Source: Clostridiales bacterium COT073_COT-073
Lineage (GTDB): Bacteria; Bacillota; Clostridia; Lachnospirales; Vallitaleaceae
Reading direction: 5' to 3'
DNA length: 64,000 nucleotides
NCBI GenBank assembly: GCA_003858485.1
Contig: RQYD01000011.1
Location: 1-64,000, forward strand
A program made the position numbers and the translations under genes. This document shows, in pieces, positions 40,229 through 48,778 of the stretch (positions within the stretch are counted from its first letter, which is position 1; each line of letters starts with the position of its first letter). The notes under the pieces are model-generated. The model was not told the DNA's origin. It made no database searches and saw only the letters and a program-made list of their open reading frames with translations.

Positions 40229-41452
40229 ATGATGCAAACTAAAAGAATCGCTATTTTAGGCGGAACCTTTAATCCAATTCATTTTGGGCATTTATTAATT
40301 GCCCAATCCGTATATTTGACCAAACAATTTCATGAAATTTGGCTAATGCCCGCCGGGAATCCGCCATTTAAGCCAGATGATAAAGCCAATAATGAAGACC
40401 GACTGTATATGAGTTATCTGGCTGTGAAAAAGGTGCCCTATATAAAAGTTTCAACTTTAGAATGTGACCGGCCGGAACCTTCCTACACATACAAAACACT
40501 CGAGCTTTTAGAAAATAAATATCCGGAATATGAATTTTGGTGGATTATTGGCTATGATAATTTATTTTCGATTGAAACCTGGAAAGAATCAGAGCGGCTG
40601 CTGACTAATGGTAAATTTGTAATTGTTAAGCGGGTAGTTGAAGAAATCGTTATGGCTAAGTCCAAATTATTGGAATTACAGGAGCGTTATGGTATGAAAG
40701 CAATTCTGGTCGATAATCCAATTATTCAAATTTCTTCGACCATGATCCGGGAGCGCATCAAAAATGGTGAGCCAATTGATTTCCTTTTGCCACGGCGAGT
40801 TGCCAGCTATATTCAAAAACAAGGGCTTTATAATTATCATAAAATAACAGTTTCAGGCAAGACTGAAAATTACGCAGTCTTAAATTTGAAAATTCGCAAG
40901 GATTTAAAAAAAGTACTTACTCCTAGTCGTTATATGCACACACTTGGGGTGGAAGCCATGGCCATTGAATTAGGAGAACGCTATAAAATCAATACGGAAA
41001 GACTGGCAATTGCCGCTTTGCTACATGATTATGCCAAATGTATGTCAGCCGAAACCAAACGTAAATTTTGCAGGAAATATGAAATTGAGATTAGTCCAAT
41101 TGAAGAAAAGAATCTGGACTTATTGCATGCGAAGCTGGGTGCCTATATTGCTCAGGATAAATATGGAATTGACGATTATGAGATTCTGGATGCTATTTAT
41201 TATCATACCACTGGTAAACCGGAGATGACCGATTTTGCTAAAATTATTTATATTGCTGATGCCATTGAACCTGGCCGCGGTAATATGGATTATCTGGAAA
41301 ATGCACGTAAGTTAGCCAAAGAGTCTTTAGATGCAGCAATGAAATACTTGTTGGAGGAGGGTTTAAAATTTTTGATATTTCGTGAAAGGGAAATTGATCC
41401 GCTGACCCAAGAAGCTTATGAATACTATAAATCATATCAGTCACATGTATAA
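40229..41452 (+). CDS. nadD: nicotinate-nucleotide adenylyltransferase fused to YqeK-type HD hydrolase
   Basis: A 407-residue fusion. Residues 1-200 are NadD, which adenylates nicotinate mononucleotide for NAD synthesis: GGTFNPIHFGHL is the nucleotide-binding loop and ISSTMIRERI the second signature. Residues 215-400 are an HD phosphohydrolase like YqeK (symmetrical Ap4A hydrolase), with ALLHDYAKCMS and AIYYHTTG. The two are separate neighbouring genes in Bacillus; fused forms occur in Clostridia. The last 35 bases overlap a longer rsfS frame, but rsfS itself starts 22 bases after the stop. Confidence 0.92.
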   Translation: MMQTKRIAILGGTFNPIHFGHLLIAQSVYLTKQFHEIWLMPAGNPPFKPDDKANNEDRLYMSYLAVKKVPYIKVSTLECDRPEPSYTYKTLELLENKYPEYEFWWIIGYDNLFSIETWKESERLLTNGKFVIVKRVVEEIVMAKSKLLELQERYGMKAILVDNPIIQISSTMIRERIKNGEPIDFLLPRRVASYIQKQGLYNYHKITVSGKTENYAVLNLKIRKDLKKVLTPSRYMHTLGVEAMAIELGERYKINTERLAIAALLHDYAKCMSAETKRKFCRKYEIEISPIEEKNLDLLHAKLGAYIAQDKYGIDDYEILDAIYYHTTGKPEMTDFAKIIYIADAIEPGRGNMDYLENARKLAKESLDAAMKYLLEEGLKFLIFREREIDPLTQEAYEYYKSYQSHV

Positions 41453-41474
41453 AACAACCAGAAAGGACAGAAGT

Positions 41475-41873
41475 ATGGATTTCTTAAAAAAGGAAACAGA
41501 CAACAGACTGCAAAGCAAAACTCAAATCAATCAAATTGTTAAATTAGCATATGCTGTACTGGATGACCGACAGGCAGAAGATATCAAGATAATTGATATT
41601 TCAGAAATTAGTATTTTGGCTGATTATTTTATTATTGTCCATGGCAGGAATACCAGTCACATTGATGCTCTGGTTAATCATGTTGACCAAAAATTATCAG
41701 AAGCCGGAGTAACCCCCAAACATATAGAATATTCCTCTGATAATGGCTGGGTATTAATGGATTACAGCAATGTGATTATTCATATTTTTTCTGAACAGGA
41801 TCGGAAATTTTATGAACTGGAGAGAATTTGGGCGGATGGCAAGCAAATTGATGATGTAAATTCCTTGAGTTAA
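41475..41873 (+). CDS. rsfS: ribosomal silencing factor RsfS
   Basis: A 132-residue RsfS/Iojap/DUF143 protein that binds L14 and blocks subunit joining when nutrients are low. Family features are VKLAYAVLDDRQAEDIKIID, ILADYFIIVHGRNTSHIDAL, and W(V/L)LMDYSNVIIHIF...FYELERIWAD, with motifs quoted in part. ATG at 41475 follows GAAAGGAC. Its place after nadD/yqeK is conserved in Firmicutes. Confidence 0.94.
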   Translation: MDFLKKETDNRLQSKTQINQIVKLAYAVLDDRQAEDIKIIDISEISILADYFIIVHGRNTSHIDALVNHVDQKLSEAGVTPKHIEYSSDNGWVLMDYSNVIIHIFSEQDRKFYELERIWADGKQIDDVNSLS

Positions 41874-41892
41874 ATTATTAATGAAGTCAAAT

Positions 41893-41946
41893 AAAATGAC
41901 CTTTTGATAATCAGATTTGATTCTGACTTTCAAGAGGTCATTTTTT
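41893..41946 (+). terminator. intrinsic terminator after rsfS
   Basis: AAAATGACCT pairs with AGGTCATTTT with an inner TTGA/TCAA and TCAGA/TCTGA pairing, followed by a run of T. It closes the obgE to rsfS unit and faces the end of lexA. Confidence 0.85.
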
Positions 41947-41974
41947 GTAGCTTCGTTTTGTATTTCACCATGAA

Positions 41975-42652
41975 CTAAACAAATCTTCGATATAAAGAAA
42001 TAACCTTTCCAAGAATAACAACATCACGAACCCGAATTGGTTCATAATCATCATTTTCCGGTTGCAGACGAATATGGTCCTTTTCCTTATAATAAGTTTT
42101 AACCGTTGCCGAATCCTCGATCAGAGCAACCACAATGTCATGATCACGGGCTGTATTCTGGCGACTGACAATGACATAATCCCCATCTAAAAAACCAATA
42201 TTAATCATACTGTCACCTTTAATTTTCAGTATAAAAAGCTCGGAGTCAGATTTGGGCAGAAAGTGAAGGGGCAGTGATAAATAATCCTCAATATTTTCTT
42301 CAGCTAAAAGAGGAGCACCGGCTGCAACTTTTCCCAAAATCGGAATATCCACCAATTCTTGACGGGTCAAAGGAATTGGTACAACATTGGTTTCTGTATA
42401 AGTTGTGCTATTAAAACTGTAACTGTCGGGAATATAGTCGGGATGAATGATTTCAATTGCTCTGGGTTTATCTTTATCTCTCCGGATATATCCGGCGGCT
42501 TCCAGACGCGATAAATGTCCATGGACAGTTGAAGATGATTTTAATCCGATAGCTTCACCAATTTCACGAACACTTGGTGGATATCCTTTATTAAGCAGGG
42601 ATTGTTGAATGAATCGAAGAATGGCTTCCTGGTTTTTGCTGATTTTACTCAT
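41975..42652 (-). CDS. lexA: SOS repressor LexA
   Basis: A 225-residue repressor with an N-terminal winged helix (PPSVREIGEAIGLKSSSTVHGHL) and a C-terminal self-cleaving protease. The cleavage site is Ala111-Gly112 in VAAGAP, and the catalytic pair is Ser148 in GDSMINIG and Lys185 in TVKTYY. The start at 42652 follows AAAGGAG; the frame continues upstream without one. It is divergent from yneA, with SOS boxes between them. Confidence 0.96.
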   Translation of the reverse strand: MSKISKNQEAILRFIQQSLLNKGYPPSVREIGEAIGLKSSSTVHGHLSRLEAAGYIRRDKDKPRAIEIIHPDYIPDSYSFNSTTYTETNVVPIPLTRQELVDIPILGKVAAGAPLLAEENIEDYLSLPLHFLPKSDSELFILKIKGDSMINIGFLDGDYVIVSRQNTARDHDIVVALIEDSATVKTYYKEKDHIRLQPENDDYEPIRVRDVVILGKVISLYRRFV

Positions 42653-42736
42653 GATGCTCCTTTCACCAATATGGAACGATATTGGCTTTGTATTCATATT
42701 TGCTTGCATAGAAGCAAGATTTGTTGCTTTTCCTTA

Positions 42737-42764
42737 TTTTACCATAGCTTCTCAAAAAAATCAA
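42737..42764 (-). promoter_or_regulatory. lexA promoter
   Basis: Read on the minus strand: TTGATT (42764-42759), 16-base spacer, TAAAAT (42742-42737). The -35 box overlaps the first SOS box, so LexA would repress itself. Confidence 0.55.
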
Positions 42765-42834
42765 ACGAATGTTCGAAAAAAGTATTGACAAAGAATGAAT
42801 GTTCGCATATAATATTAATACAAACAGATGTTCG
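42762..42834. promoter_or_regulatory. SOS boxes between lexA and yneA
   Basis: Two matches to the Gram-positive box CGAAC-N4-GTTYG are read on the minus strand at 42775-42762 (N4 ATTC, GTTTG) and 42834-42821 (N4 ATCT, GTTTG). A third, half-conserved site with GTTCG at 42801-42805 lies in the spacer of the yneA promoter. The GTTCG cores are 30 and 29 bases apart. Confidence 0.8.
42785..42813 (+). promoter_or_regulatory. SOS-controlled yneA promoter
   Basis: TTGACA (42785-42790), 17-base spacer, TATAAT (42808-42813). A GTTCG half-box lies inside the spacer and a full SOS box just downstream, so repression should be tight until DNA damage. Confidence 0.85.
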
Positions 42835-42844
42835 GAGGTGCAGT

Positions 42845-43252
42845 ATGATTCAAAAAATTAAGAATACCACAGCAGTGAAAGAGTATCGTCATGGTTACAG
42901 TCATAATAGCTTATCACAAATCAAACAGAGAAAAAGAAGAGCCAAAACAGTCAAACTGGTAAATGAATTAAAGATTATCGGTGCTACAGCTTTGATGGTT
43001 ATCTTATTAATTGGTCTGGTTCAAATTAGTTCAGAAAAAGTCCAAGCCCAGGCCAGTCATCAAAAAATTTTTATTTCTGTCGAAATAAAACAGGGTGATA
43101 CTTTGTGGGCATTTGCTGAACAATATGCTCATGCTGATTATTATCAAACGAAGCAGGAATATATTGATGAAGTATGTTTATTAAATAATCTTCGCAGTAC
43201 TACTATCTATTCCGGCAGAACCATTGCTTTACCAGTTATTCAAAATAAGTAA
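42845..43252 (+). CDS. yneA: YneA-like SOS-induced cell division inhibitor with LysM domain
   Basis: A 135-residue protein with a basic N-terminus, one membrane helix (about residues 42-62) and a C-terminal LysM peptidoglycan-binding domain (IKQGDTLWAFAEQYA to SGRTIALPV). It matches the YneA layout of Firmicutes, where the protein delays division during SOS. ATG at 42845 follows GGAGG. The divergent position next to lexA and the SOS boxes support the call. Confidence 0.85.
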   Translation: MIQKIKNTTAVKEYRHGYSHNSLSQIKQRKRRAKTVKLVNELKIIGATALMVILLIGLVQISSEKVQAQASHQKIFISVEIKQGDTLWAFAEQYAHADYYQTKQEYIDEVCLLNNLRSTTIYSGRTIALPVIQNK

Positions 43253-43278
43253 TGTTTGAAACTAATATGTATGTCGGC

Positions 43279-44325
43279 TTACTCCTTACGTAACTTGACA
43301 GCCTTAGCAGCCATTCGCCGGCGTTCATCTTCCAATTCAGCATAATGCTTTTTGGTGGTGTTGACATCTTTATGGCCTAAAACATCCGCTACCAGATAAA
43401 TATCTCCGGTTTCCCGATATAAATTTGTCCCATAAGTACTACGCAGTTTATGAGGCGAAATATTTTTTAGTTTTGTTACCAATCCCGAATATTTTTTGAC
43501 CAAATTCTGGACTGAGCGCACACTGATCCTTTTATTTTGCATAGATAAAAACAAAGCATTTTCATGGCCGGATAGTGCTAATATTTTATTTCTTTTTTCC
43601 AGATAAAGCAGTAGGGCATCCTTAACTTCTTCCCCAAAATATAAAACAACTTCATTTCCTCCTTTACGGATAATTTTCATGCCATTAACCGAAAAATCAA
43701 GATCCGAGATATTTAGGCCAACACATTCACTAACCCGGATTCCGGTTCCTAATAGTAAAGTCAGGAGCGCAACATCTCTTTCTTTGGTATGTTCATGCCA
43801 GTATTGCTGATTTTTAGTTAATTTTTCGCCTGTTTCAGCTTCATCCAGTAATTTGGCGACTTCATCCACTTCCAGTCTGGTAATGTGATGATCATGAATT
43901 TTGGGCATATCAATTAAAAGAGCAGGATTATTTTTAATTTTTTGTTTCTTATAAAAGTAGTTATAAAAGCTGCGTAAAGATGCAATTTTACGTGATTTCC
44001 CCTTTTCTTTATTACTGTGTGAAATGGTTCCGTCTGTTTCATAGTAATTTAGATATTCAACATATCTCTCCAAGTCATCAACATCTAATGCATCAATGTC
44101 CCGAAGGGTAAGGTCAGTGATTTTCTTGCCTTTTAAAAAGGACACTTCTTCTATCAAAAAGCTGAAAAAAATCTTTAAATCATAGGCATAGGCAATGCGT
44201 GTCCGTGAGGCGGTGGTAGTTTCGATGCCACGAAAAAACTGACCGGCCAACGGAGGTAAATCAACTAAAAGTTCCCGCAGATGTTTTGTATTTTGTTCAT
44301 TTTGTTTTTCATGATAATCAGACAT
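43279..44325 (-). CDS. tyrosine recombinase (XerC/D-like)
   Basis: A 348-residue site-specific recombinase. The N-terminal SAM-like core-binding domain covers about residues 20-150. The catalytic domain shows GTGIRVSECVGL (first Arg), HKLRSTYGT (His-x-x-Arg), LGHKD (second His) and Tyr in TTKKHYAEL. It is shorter and more divergent than XerD, but its place beside lexA/yneA without nearby element genes suggests a chromosomal rather than element-borne enzyme. It is convergent with yneA, with 26 bases between stops. Confidence 0.85.
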   Translation of the reverse strand: MSDYHEKQNEQNTKHLRELLVDLPPLAGQFFRGIETTTASRTRIAYAYDLKIFFSFLIEEVSFLKGKKITDLTLRDIDALDVDDLERYVEYLNYYETDGTISHSNKEKGKSRKIASLRSFYNYFYKKQKIKNNPALLIDMPKIHDHHITRLEVDEVAKLLDEAETGEKLTKNQQYWHEHTKERDVALLTLLLGTGIRVSECVGLNISDLDFSVNGMKIIRKGGNEVVLYFGEEVKDALLLYLEKRNKILALSGHENALFLSMQNKRISVRSVQNLVKKYSGLVTKLKNISPHKLRSTYGTNLYRETGDIYLVADVLGHKDVNTTKKHYAELEDERRRMAAKAVKLRKE

Positions 44326-44403
44326 CTTGAATTCCTTTCTGCTGACTGACAGGCAATGATCATTAAATTGTGGAGTAAATGGAGCGGCTATATCAGCTAT
44401 GGT

Positions 44404-45132
44404 TTATGATTCTTTATTGATTGCCCAGCCTTTTAAATCAGAAGATTGAATGGCGTGAAACAAACGTTTATATAATCCGGGCATGGTTTGGTCAATTTGC
44501 TTTAAAAGTGCTTTCATTTCTGCGCGTTTGGTATTGCCATCAGCCGGGCAAGAACTTTTGACAACTGGTACATTGTATTTCCGAACAAATGCCCGGATAT
44601 CATTTTCATGAGTGAAAAGCAGGGGACGGATGCTGTAAATTTCCCGCCGATCCAAAAAGGTAACTGGTGGAAAAACATTAAATCTGCCTTCATAAAATAA
44701 AGACAGCATCATAGTTTCGACAATATCTTCATAGTGATGACCAAAAGCCACCTTATTAAATCCAAGCTCCGTCATTTTTTCGTTAAAAGCACCTTTGCGC
44801 ATGGTGGCACATAACGAACATGGGTTTGTTTCTTTACGAACATCAAAAATAACTTCAGCAATATCGGTTTTTACTATATGATATGGAACTTCTAAATCAT
44901 CACATAGTTTTTGAATAGCGCTGAGATCAAAACCATTAAAGCCAAGCGAAACTGTCATGGCAGCTAATTCATATTTTTTAGGGTAAAAACGGCGTAAACC
45001 GGCCAAAGCATATAATAAAACCAAACTGTCTTTGCCGCCGGAAACTGCCACAGCAATTTTGTCGCCATCTTGAATCATATGATAAGTATCGACAGCTCGT
45101 CGAACATAACTGTATAATTTTTGCAAATCCAT
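44404..45132 (-). CDS. ttcA: tRNA 2-thiocytidine biosynthesis protein TtcA family
   Basis: A 242-residue PP-loop ATPase. The ATP-binding loop is VSGGKDSLVLLYALAG near residue 30. A CSLC pair and a later Cys in KSSCPADG form the presumed iron-sulfur site. It would thiolate cytidine 32 of certain tRNAs. Some Firmicutes paralogues have other tRNA substrates, so the exact target is inferred. Confidence 0.82.
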   Translation of the reverse strand: MDLQKLYSYVRRAVDTYHMIQDGDKIAVAVSGGKDSLVLLYALAGLRRFYPKKYELAAMTVSLGFNGFDLSAIQKLCDDLEVPYHIVKTDIAEVIFDVRKETNPCSLCATMRKGAFNEKMTELGFNKVAFGHHYEDIVETMMLSLFYEGRFNVFPPVTFLDRREIYSIRPLLFTHENDIRAFVRKYNVPVVKSSCPADGNTKRAEMKALLKQIDQTMPGLYKRLFHAIQSSDLKGWAINKES

Positions 45133-45266
45133 ATTTAAAAACTCCTACTATTCATTATTTTAGCATATATCATTTCGTTAAAGTTGTCTTTTGCGAATAG
45201 TTGCATTTCTGTTATTTTAACATATTCCCTCTGCCAATGCAAGCAATTCTAATAATATATTAAAAA

Positions 45267-45310
45267 GATATCTCATTTAGACTAATAAGAAATGACATAA
45301 ATGAGATATC
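45267..45310 (-). terminator. intrinsic terminator after the thioesterase gene
   Basis: A perfect 12-base stem GATATCTCATTT / AAATGAGATATC; on the minus strand the second arm is followed by TTTTTAAT. It lies about 70 bases after the thioesterase stop. Confidence 0.75.
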
Positions 45311-45380
45311 CAAAAGTTGATTTTTATCTAATTTCATTTACAAGGTTGATTGATGTTTTATTTCTTAGTCAACACTCAAA

Positions 45381-45944
45381 TTAAAGATCGCCCCATGGCA
45401 AGGCAATTGATAAGTGCTGACCGAATAATTTATTTTCTTCCAATTGTTTCATCCGTTTTAAATTCCGTTCCTTGTAACCGGAACAAATAAAGATTTCCTC
45501 TTGAGTTTCCGGAATAATTCTGGGAACATAGACTTTATTGCCATTATCATCTCGCAAGGTTACAAAGGTCCAAAAGGTTGTAGCTGCCAGATATCTTTCT
45601 CCGGTTAGTAAATCTTCTCCCAGGATTTTGGCAAATACCTCCACAGAAGTATTTCCGGCTCCCGACACAAAAGAATCAATACAAATTGAATGCCCCAAAT
45701 GCAAAGGTTTTAAAAAATTCATGGTATCAATTGAAGCAGTAACTACTTTAGCCCGGCAGTGTCTGGCCACGCTGACAGCTACTGTTTCATCAATCCAACT
45801 GGTCAGCCGTCCACCAAATAAAGTATTATGGCCATTCATATCAAAAGGCAATAATTGCTTAGTATGCACTACTCTGGTTTCACGGCAAAATTTATCCTGT
45901 AATCTTAATGTCTCATCCATTTTTTCCATTACTTTAATCCCCAT
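45381..45944 (-). CDS. acyl-CoA thioesterase (hotdog fold)
   Basis: A 187-residue protein of the YciA/BACH-type thioesterase family. It shows NGHNTLFGGRLTSWIDETVAV, with the catalytic acidic residue on the central helix, then SIDTMNFLKPLHLGH and the strand ATTFWTFVTLRDD. It releases CoA from acyl-CoA; chain preference is unknown. The start may instead be the ATG at 45929, which has GGGGA eight bases upstream; the difference is five residues. Confidence 0.85.
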   Translation of the reverse strand: MGIKVMEKMDETLRLQDKFCRETRVVHTKQLLPFDMNGHNTLFGGRLTSWIDETVAVSVARHCRAKVVTASIDTMNFLKPLHLGHSICIDSFVSGAGNTSVEVFAKILGEDLLTGERYLAATTFWTFVTLRDDNGNKVYVPRIIPETQEEIFICSGYKERNLKRMKQLEENKLFGQHLSIALPWGDL

Positions 45945-46010
45945 TTTTAGTCATTCAATTTACTTACATAATTTTCCATACAATTTCGGTTTACTTGATA
46001 GAATTGAACT

Positions 46011-46514
46011 CTATGATAATTTTTGTGCAACCGGAATGATAAACAACGGATTGCCATTTCTCTCAATCATTTCTTTGATTGCCTGCGGCTGAAGCCAAAT
46101 TGTTTTGGTATTATCATTCGGATGCGGACCGATTTTATCATAATTAAAAAGTTCTTCATCTAAAATTACAGTTACTAAAGCATTTTCATCATTTAAAACA
46201 CCAAAGGGACTGACCGATCCGGGTGTTAGCCGGAGAAATTGCCATAAAAAATCAGCATCAGCAAAACTAAGAGGTTTACATCCGATTTTTCGTCGAATGT
46301 CTTTAATATCGACTCTTTTACTCTGCGGAACAACTGCTAAAAAGAAATTTTGTTTTTTTTCATCCCGTAGAAACAAATTCTTTACACCCACACTATTTTC
46401 CGGTTCTTTGATATCTACTAAATCAGATACATGAAAAGCCGGTTCATGCTCGACAACATCATATGTGATATGATGGTCCTTTAAATATTGATATACTTTT
46501 TGAAATGCTTCCAT
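46011..46514 (-). CDS. prolyl-tRNA editing protein (YbaK/ProX family)
   Basis: A 167-residue free-standing editing domain, which deacylates mischarged tRNA-Pro or similar. The family pattern is seen in VVEHEPAFHVSDL, KNLFLRDEKK, RLTPGSVSPFGVLND and the C-terminal GPHPNDNTKTIWL. It resembles PrdX/ProXp-ala. It lies just beside MITE copy E, which begins 27 bases upstream of its start. Confidence 0.9.
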   Translation of the reverse strand: MEAFQKVYQYLKDHHITYDVVEHEPAFHVSDLVDIKEPENSVGVKNLFLRDEKKQNFFLAVVPQSKRVDIKDIRRKIGCKPLSFADADFLWQFLRLTPGSVSPFGVLNDENALVTVILDEELFNYDKIGPHPNDNTKTIWLQPQAIKEMIERNGNPLFIIPVAQKLS

Positions 46515-46540
46515 TGTCCTAAAAAATCCTTATCTTTTTT

Positions 46541-46780
46541 ACTCAGTTTTCCCACAGTCTTTTTTGGCTCTATCCCGCTCCAGGGAGCGGGCACATGGGT
46601 TCCCCTGCTTTCGCCACATACTTCGCAAGATTGCTTTCGTTCCCACCCATTTAACGATCCCTGTTGAAAAACTTCGTTTTTCTGCCCGGGTGGGCAACCT
46701 ATTCGCCACTTACTTCGTAAGATTGCTTTCGCAGCACATACCTAAAAAAGACTATTCCAAGGAACGTGGGAAAGTTGAGT
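46541..46780. mobile_element. MITE-like palindromic element, copy E (longest)
   Basis: 240 bases from ACTCAGTTTTCCCAC to GTGGGAAAGTTGAGT. It has the CGCTCCAGGGAGCG end module, two CGTAAGATTGCTTTCG-type segments, the GAAAAACTTCGTTTTTC palindrome cassette shared with copy D, and the TTCCAAGGAA module. No perfect target duplication is seen (TTTTT on the left and TCTTT on the right). It lies between the editing-protein start and the DUF1294 gene end. Confidence 0.85.
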
Positions 46781-46802
46781 TCTTTACTTATGCTTTAAAA
46801 AG

Positions 46803-47093
46803 CTACATCTTTAACCAATAAACATAAAGCATAGCTGCAGCTGCATGGATGACAATCATGAAAATGGTCACTGCCCAAAAATATATTTTTTGAGTTTTAT
46901 GCCGAAATACATGCATACCCATATAAGCGCCAAAAGGAGCCAGTATTGCTATCCCTAATAAAAGTTTTTCAGAAAGCCGGTATAACTTTTTTTGAGCTTT
47001 ATATTTATCGACTCCATAAAGCACAAATGCAATTATTTGTAAAACGATATAAATAGCCAAAAAATCATGATTCATCTTCTGTATCCCATCCAT
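46803..47093 (-). CDS. DUF1294 small membrane protein
   Basis: A 96-residue protein with three or four membrane helices and the DUF1294 pattern YGVDKYKAQKKLYRLSEKLL followed by GAYMGMHVFRHKTQK. The function of the family is unknown. The start could be ATG at 47093 or the Met six codons later; neither has a strong ribosome binding site. Confidence 0.75.
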   Translation of the reverse strand: MDGIQKMNHDFLAIYIVLQIIAFVLYGVDKYKAQKKLYRLSEKLLLGIAILAPFGAYMGMHVFRHKTQKIYFWAVTIFMIVIHAAAAMLYVYWLKM

Positions 47094-47233
47094 TTTGCCC
47101 TAAATTTATTGAAACAATACCGAAAAGTTCACTGATAAAGATTATCCTGATCTGTTTAATTATAGCCCAGGACCTTACACTATTATATTCTTTAAGAATT
47201 GGTTTTGTCAATCGTAAAATCAGATAAAAGCCA

Positions 47234-47266
47234 GAAATGCAGACACTCAAAGAATATCTGCATTTC
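47234..47266 (-). terminator. hairpin after the uracil permease gene
   Basis: Perfect ten-base arms GAAATGCAGA / TCTGCATTTC with a 13-base loop, eight bases after the permease stop. The T-run is poor, so efficiency is uncertain. Confidence 0.45.
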
Positions 47267-47273
47267 CAATTAC

Positions 47274-48554
47274 TTAGATTTCTTGTGGCAATACCTGATT
47301 GACAATAATACCAACCAAGGCTGCTACGGCCAGACCGCTGATTGATAAATTATTAGCTAAAGGAAGCTCGCCAATACCAATTCCCAAAACCAAAATGATG
47401 GCCGAAATTAAAAGATTCCGACTATATGCAAAATCTAAATTGGAAGTAATTAAAATCCGAACACCAACAGATGCAATCATACCAAACAAAATAATACTAA
47501 CTCCGCCCATTACTGCTACCGGAATAGATTGGACCAAATACGCCAGATGCCCGGACATACTAAAGACAATTGCAAATGCCGCCGCAATTCGTAAAATAGC
47601 AGGATCATAAACTTTAGTTACTGCCAATACGCCTGTATTTTCACTATAAGTTGTATTGGCCGGACCACCAACTAAACCAGCAAATACAGTGGCAATTCCA
47701 TCACCAAACAAAGTTCGGTGGATTCCCGGATTTTCAAAAAAGTTTTTGCCGACAACCGCCCCATTGGTAGTAATATCACCAATGTGCTCAATAAATACAA
47801 CCAACGCAATTGGCGCAATGGCGATAACATTGCTCCAGGAAAAAGCCGGAACAGTCATAATTTGTTCTTGAATATTTGAAGCAGAAAAAGTAAACAAACT
47901 GGCATTGGTAAAGCCGGATAAGTCAACCAAATTAAGAGGAACAGAAACCAGGTAGCCAATCACCACTGAAATTAAAATAGGAACCAGCTGGAAAAAGCCT
48001 TTAGTAAAAATAGAAACTACTACCATAGTGACTACCACTACTAATGCCACTAAGGCTGACTTTAAATCAAATTGACCATTTACATAGAAAGAATTGTTAA
48101 TTGCTACCGGAGAGAGTCTTAAACCAATTACGATGATGATTGGACCGGTAATGATTGGAGGAAAGAATTTTTTGACAGCATCAACACCTGCAAAATAAAT
48201 CAGAATGGAAATCAACATATAGACCACACCAGCTGCAATAATGCCGCCTTTAACATTGGCTAAATTTTGCAAATATAAAGACCAGTTTTCCGGCGAAGTT
48301 AATGCGGCACTTGAAAAACCCTGTGGGTTTAAAGTTAAAGCAATCGCTCCAATAAAAGCAAAGGATGAGCCTAAAAAAACCGGAACAATTCGTTTGGTCA
48401 CCAGATGAAATAATAAGGTTCCTACTCCTGCCGAAAAAATGGCAATGGCTGGATTCAGTCCAGTTAAAAATGGAACTAATACGGTTGCTCCAAACATGGC
48501 AAGTACATGCTGAACACCCAAAATCAATTTCTTACTGGTATTAATTTCTTTCAT
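47274..48554 (-). CDS. uraA: uracil permease (NCS2 family)
   Basis: A 426-residue, roughly 14-helix symporter for uracil. It opens LILGVQHVLAMFGATVLVP, the family hallmark, and has the substrate-site segment FIEHIGDITTNGAVVGKNFF followed by GGPANTTYSENTGVLA. It salvages uracil, complementing the biosynthetic operon at the left of the window. The ATG follows AAAGGAGG. A hairpin with a T-run lies in its leader and may attenuate it. Confidence 0.93.
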   Translation of the reverse strand: MKEINTSKKLILGVQHVLAMFGATVLVPFLTGLNPAIAIFSAGVGTLLFHLVTKRIVPVFLGSSFAFIGAIALTLNPQGFSSAALTSPENWSLYLQNLANVKGGIIAAGVVYMLISILIYFAGVDAVKKFFPPIITGPIIIVIGLRLSPVAINNSFYVNGQFDLKSALVALVVVVTMVVVSIFTKGFFQLVPILISVVIGYLVSVPLNLVDLSGFTNASLFTFSASNIQEQIMTVPAFSWSNVIAIAPIALVVFIEHIGDITTNGAVVGKNFFENPGIHRTLFGDGIATVFAGLVGGPANTTYSENTGVLAVTKVYDPAILRIAAAFAIVFSMSGHLAYLVQSIPVAVMGGVSIILFGMIASVGVRILITSNLDFAYSRNLLISAIILVLGIGIGELPLANNLSISGLAVAALVGIIVNQVLPQEI

Positions 48555-48640
48555 GATTTCCTCCTTTTAAAGATAAAAATAAGTTTTGGACTGTCACAAT
48601 ATTTTGTATATGCACCCTCTTACTTCCCAACAGGCATATT

Positions 48641-48667
48641 CAAAAAATCACAGAACAGCAGTGATTT
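48641..48667 (-). promoter_or_regulatory. possible attenuator hairpin in the uraA leader
   Basis: On the minus strand AAATCAC pairs with GTGATTT around a nine-base loop and runs into TTTTTG, about 90 bases before the uraA start. It looks like a transcription attenuator. A PyrR binding loop is not clear. Confidence 0.45.
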
Positions 48668-48692
48668 ATGCAAAGCAACGAAACCTTGGCCC

Positions 48693-48728
48693 AAAAAAAA
48701 GATTAATCCTTTGACCAAGCATTAATCT
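48693..48728 (-). terminator. intrinsic terminator after the RluD-family gene
   Basis: On the minus strand AGATTAAT pairs with ATTAATCT and is followed by a run of T. It lies about 50 bases after the pseudouridine synthase stop. Confidence 0.8.
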
Positions 48729-48778
48729 CTGACTTTGATGAAGATTTTGGTTCACAACCAATACCCTCAGTTGCTTAT

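Noticed and set aside
47065-47250. 61-codon minus-strand frame before the DUF1294 gene
   Set aside because: No family pattern, weak start, and it overlaps the DUF1294 start.
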